The notes beneath the pieces are model-generated. The model was not told the DNA's origin, did no database searches, and was given only the letters and a program-made list of their open reading frames with translations. Below, in pieces: positions 31,287-33,287 of a stretch of DNA of 33,287 nucleotides. Within the stretch, counting starts at the first letter, position 1. Each line of letters starts with the position of its first letter. This stretch comes from DRQF01 sp964559135 (lineage in GTDB: Bacteria > Planctomycetota > GCA-002687715 > DRQF01). Where the stretch lies: contig CAZLGG010000039.1 in assembly GCA_964559135.1 (NCBI GenBank), positions 1-33,287 of the forward strand. Direction: 5' to 3'. Position numbers and translations under genes: made by a program.

Positions 31287-32756
31287 ATGCGTCATGCACT
31301 GTTTCTGTTCCTTTTCGTTCTCACTCTCGGGCTGGGAGCGCAGTCCACTCTTCACGTCGATATCGGGGGAGGCGCCGCCTTCACTTCGATCCAAACGGCG
31401 GTTGACGCCGCCGCGAGCGGCGACACCATCCTCGTCCAGCCCGGGACCTACGACGAGCGGATCACCCTTGCCGACAAATCCCTCGTCGTCCGCTCGGCTC
31501 AAGGCGCGGCGATGACCTTCATCCTCCCCACGACAAGCGGAACCGCCGTCGCAATCACGGGCAGCAACGCCACCGTCGTGCTGGAGGGATTCACGATCAC
31601 CGGCAATGGAGGAACTGGCGGCGGAGTCTTCACCGAACCCGGGGGCGTACTTCTCGACGGAGGCGTCACCGCCCGACTTCGCGCTTGTATCATCGAGAAC
31701 TGCACGGGAAGCTCATCATCTACGACCTCGCCTTTCGGCGGGACTGGCGGGGCTGGGGGGCTCTGGGTCACTGGCGGCGCGCACGGAATCCTCGAGAATT
31801 GCCTGGTGACGAACAATCAGGGTGGATCGGGGATGCTTGCCGGAGGCGCGGGTGGACTCGATGTCGCCGGCCCCTGCGAGATCATCGGGTCGGTCATCAC
31901 GGGGAACACGGGAGGCTCACAGACCCCGGGAGCCCTCTCCGGTCTCGGCGGTGGCGTCGGTGGCATCAGGTATTCGGCTCCCTTTTCCTTGACCCTGAGC
32001 AACAGCATCCTGAGAGACAATCATGGGGGATTCTCGAGCGCGGGCGTGCAGGCATTCGCCGAGTTCGCCATTTTCGGTTTTCTCAACAGCGTCAATATCA
32101 CGATCGATCACTCGAACGTGCAGGGCGGGCTTGATCCCACCATCGTCGTCGGTGCCGGGGTCATCGACGCCAACCCCCTCTTCGTGAATCCGATGCTGGG
32201 CGACTACACCCTCCAACCCGGCTCGCCCTGCATCGATGCGGGCGGTTGCGGCGCGATCGATCCCCTTGGCCGGGACCTAGGAGGCGACCCCCGGCTTCGC
32301 GGATTCGCCCCCGACATGGGGGCCTTCGAGTTTCAGCATGACACCACACGTCAGGGCACCAGCGAGGACATCCTCTTGACGACGGTCGTCAACGGCAATC
32401 AGGCCGACGCCCTGACCAACACGAAGACGGTGGGTGGAGGCGACAACCTCGTCGTGCACTGGGAGTCCCCCTGCGGCAGCCTGGTGGGAGCCCCCTACTT
32501 CCTCGTGGGCCAGTTTTTCACAGCGGGAATGCCTCCCCTTCCTTTCACTCCCACCATCTACCTGGACACGATGGGGGCCGCCATCATCCAAGGGCCGGCG
32601 TTCATGCTCCCCGGCGGGGAGGATTTGATCGTCAGTGTCCCGCCAGGCAGCTTCGCTCCCGCGGTCGTTCGCGTCCAGCTTCTCGTGATCACGCCTCTCA
32701 GTCAGGCCCCCTTCGGCATCGCGTCCAGCGACGCTCAGGATCTCGTTCTCCAATGA
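31287..32756 (+). CDS. Secreted right-handed beta-helix protein, copy 2
   Basis: 489 residues from the ATG at 31287, which has GGAG six bases upstream; an ATG at 31221 overlapping the previous stop would spoil the signal peptide. MRHALFLFLFVLTLGLGAQ is the signal peptide. FTSIQTAVDAAASGDTILVQ and PGTYDERITLADKSLVVRS match copy 1 in layout but not closely in sequence. The Gly-rich coils also differ. The last ~135 residues are identical to copy 1 at both protein and nearly DNA level. The pair are tandem paralogues with independent N-terminal parts. Role unknown; surface adhesion or glycan binding is a guess from the fold. Confidence 0.88.
   Translation: MRHALFLFLFVLTLGLGAQSTLHVDIGGGAAFTSIQTAVDAAASGDTILVQPGTYDERITLADKSLVVRSAQGAAMTFILPTTSGTAVAITGSNATVVLEGFTITGNGGTGGGVFTEPGGVLLDGGVTARLRACIIENCTGSSSSTTSPFGGTGGAGGLWVTGGAHGILENCLVTNNQGGSGMLAGGAGGLDVAGPCEIIGSVITGNTGGSQTPGALSGLGGGVGGIRYSAPFSLTLSNSILRDNHGGFSSAGVQAFAEFAIFGFLNSVNITIDHSNVQGGLDPTIVVGAGVIDANPLFVNPMLGDYTLQPGSPCIDAGGCGAIDPLGRDLGGDPRLRGFAPDMGAFEFQHDTTRQGTSEDILLTTVVNGNQADALTNTKTVGGGDNLVVHWESPCGSLVGAPYFLVGQFFTAGMPPLPFTPTIYLDTMGAAIIQGPAFMLPGGEDLIVSVPPGSFAPAVVRVQLLVITPLSQAPFGIASSDAQDLVLQ
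32349..32746 (+). repeat. 398-base perfect direct repeat, copy 2
   Basis: Second copy of the repeat at 30817-31214, covering the C-terminal domain of the second beta-helix protein. Synonymous sites inside it match, while the flanking coding sequence is clearly diverged. Confidence 0.9.
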
Positions 32757-32845
32757 CCGGGCGGGCGGGAAAGGGGAAGGCCTTGAACGGCAAGCTCGTG
32801 CCCACGACACTGAATCGTTCCTCGACACGAAGATAGGAGCGTGCC

Positions 32846-33175
32846 ATGAGCGAGTATCCCGAAAAGACCTGTTCCATCGACCGCCTCGTCAATCATCCCA
32901 AGCTCGTCGAAGCCGTCTTGGCCGGGCGCAAGACCCAGCAGAGACGCAACGGCGTCTACGCCTATCCAGGCGAAGAATTCGAACTCGGGGAGAAGAAGTT
33001 TCGGGTCGTGGACCTTCGACGCGAGAGCCTCGGCGACATGACAGACGCCGAGGCCCGCGCCGAAGGTTTTCCCGATCGAAAGTCCTACCTGGACCTCATC
33101 CAGAAGATGCATGGGGGGAGAGACTTCGACCTGACCGGCAAGGTGTGGGTCCACGAATTCGAAGCCGTCTCCTGA
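32846..33175 (+). CDS. ASCH-domain protein
   Basis: 109 residues. PKLVEAVLAGRKTQQRRNGV is the ASCH signature (a small PUA-like fold), followed by YAYPGEEFELGEKKFRVVDL, then ESLGDMTDAEARAEGFPD and a short end VWVHEFEAV. ASCH proteins bind RNA or nucleosides; some act as amidohydrolases on modified cytidines. The conserved Lys in GRKT is present. AGGAG seven bases before the ATG supports the start. It lies 89 bases after the beta-helix gene on the same strand and shows no functional tie to it. Confidence 0.85.
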   Translation: MSEYPEKTCSIDRLVNHPKLVEAVLAGRKTQQRRNGVYAYPGEEFELGEKKFRVVDLRRESLGDMTDAEARAEGFPDRKSYLDLIQKMHGGRDFDLTGKVWVHEFEAVS

Positions 33176-33199
33176 CCCGACACCTTTCCTCCACCACCC

Positions 33200-33248
33200 G
33201 GGGCCCGTGCGACGCCGTCGGGCCCCCGCGGCACCGCCGGGCCGCGGG
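33200..33248. other. Overlapping GC-rich hairpins after the ASCH gene
   Basis: Two stems can form but exclude each other: GGGGCCCG with CGGGCCCC (33200-33226), and CCCGCGGC with GCCGCGGG (33225-33248). Neither is followed by a T-run on either strand, so a rho-independent terminator is not shown. It may separate the ASCH gene from a convergent gene ending near 33264. Confidence 0.35.
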
Positions 33249-33287
33249 AGACCGATTGCGCCCTCACTGGACTCGCACCCGGATGGC

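Noticed and set aside
29683..32828. Long minus-strand frames opposite the beta-helix genes, partly identical to each other
   Set aside because: They are the shadow of the duplicated C-terminal domain; their mutual identity only reflects the direct repeat.
33250..33287. Possible tRNA T-arm or end of a minus-strand gene at the right edge
   Set aside because: GGGTGCGAGTCC resembles a T-arm but no acceptor or anticodon stem fits; a frame ending AIRVRVQ-stop at 33264 is possible but only eight codons are visible.

Overview
The window is GC-rich, densely coding DNA from a Gram-negative bacterium. The P- and L-ring genes (flgI, flgH) and lpxA imply peptidoglycan and an outer membrane with lipid A. 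An ECF sigma factor overlapping a membrane-anchored Ser/Thr kinase, and large secreted beta-helix proteins, are typical of Planctomycetota. That phylum is my best guess (inference; no rRNA or other marker was checked). I found no mobile element, CRISPR array or tRNA.

Left part (1-14810, all minus strand): a flagellar hook/rod/ring/HAP operon read right to left: fliK - flgD - flgE - membrane PilZ protein - flgF - flgG - flgA - flgH - flgI - flgJ (rod-binding domain only) - flgN-like - flgK - flgL - GNAT acetyltransferase (runs off the left edge). A good sigma-54 (-24/-12) promoter match lies about 30-40 bases upstream of fliK. From flgG to flgL most junctions overlap or nearly touch. The products cover hook length control, hook capping, hook, distal rod, P/L rings, hook-filament junction proteins and their chaperone. 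The inserted PilZ protein suggests cyclic-di-GMP input.

Middle (14975-21605): infA; queD; a START-like lipoprotein gene convergent with a PduO-type cobalamin adenosyltransferase; a CPBP-like membrane protein with a degenerate active-site motif whose 3' end overlaps, antisense, the Ser/Thr kinase gene; the ECF sigma gene upstream of and overlapping that kinase; then lpxA coupled to a membrane O-acyltransferase.

Right part (21606-33287): a small membrane ORF just behind a transketolase-like enzyme, separated by a strong terminator from the rpsO-pnp ribosomal/RNA-decay operon. That operon has a recognisable promoter, a long structured leader, and an intergenic hairpin that includes part of the pnp ribosome-binding region. 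Then come a SAM methyltransferase, a small lipoprotein-like gene, two divergent DinB-like genes, two tandem secreted beta-helix proteins whose last ~400 bases are identical, and an ASCH-domain gene.

Most genes belong to known families. The best leads are the gene-conversion-like repeat in the beta-helix pair, the domain shared by FlgE and FlgK inserts, the sigma-54/PilZ wiring of the hook operon, the rpsO-pnp RNA structures, and the transketolase-like enzyme with an altered cofactor motif. I did not find a clear-cut new multi-gene system.
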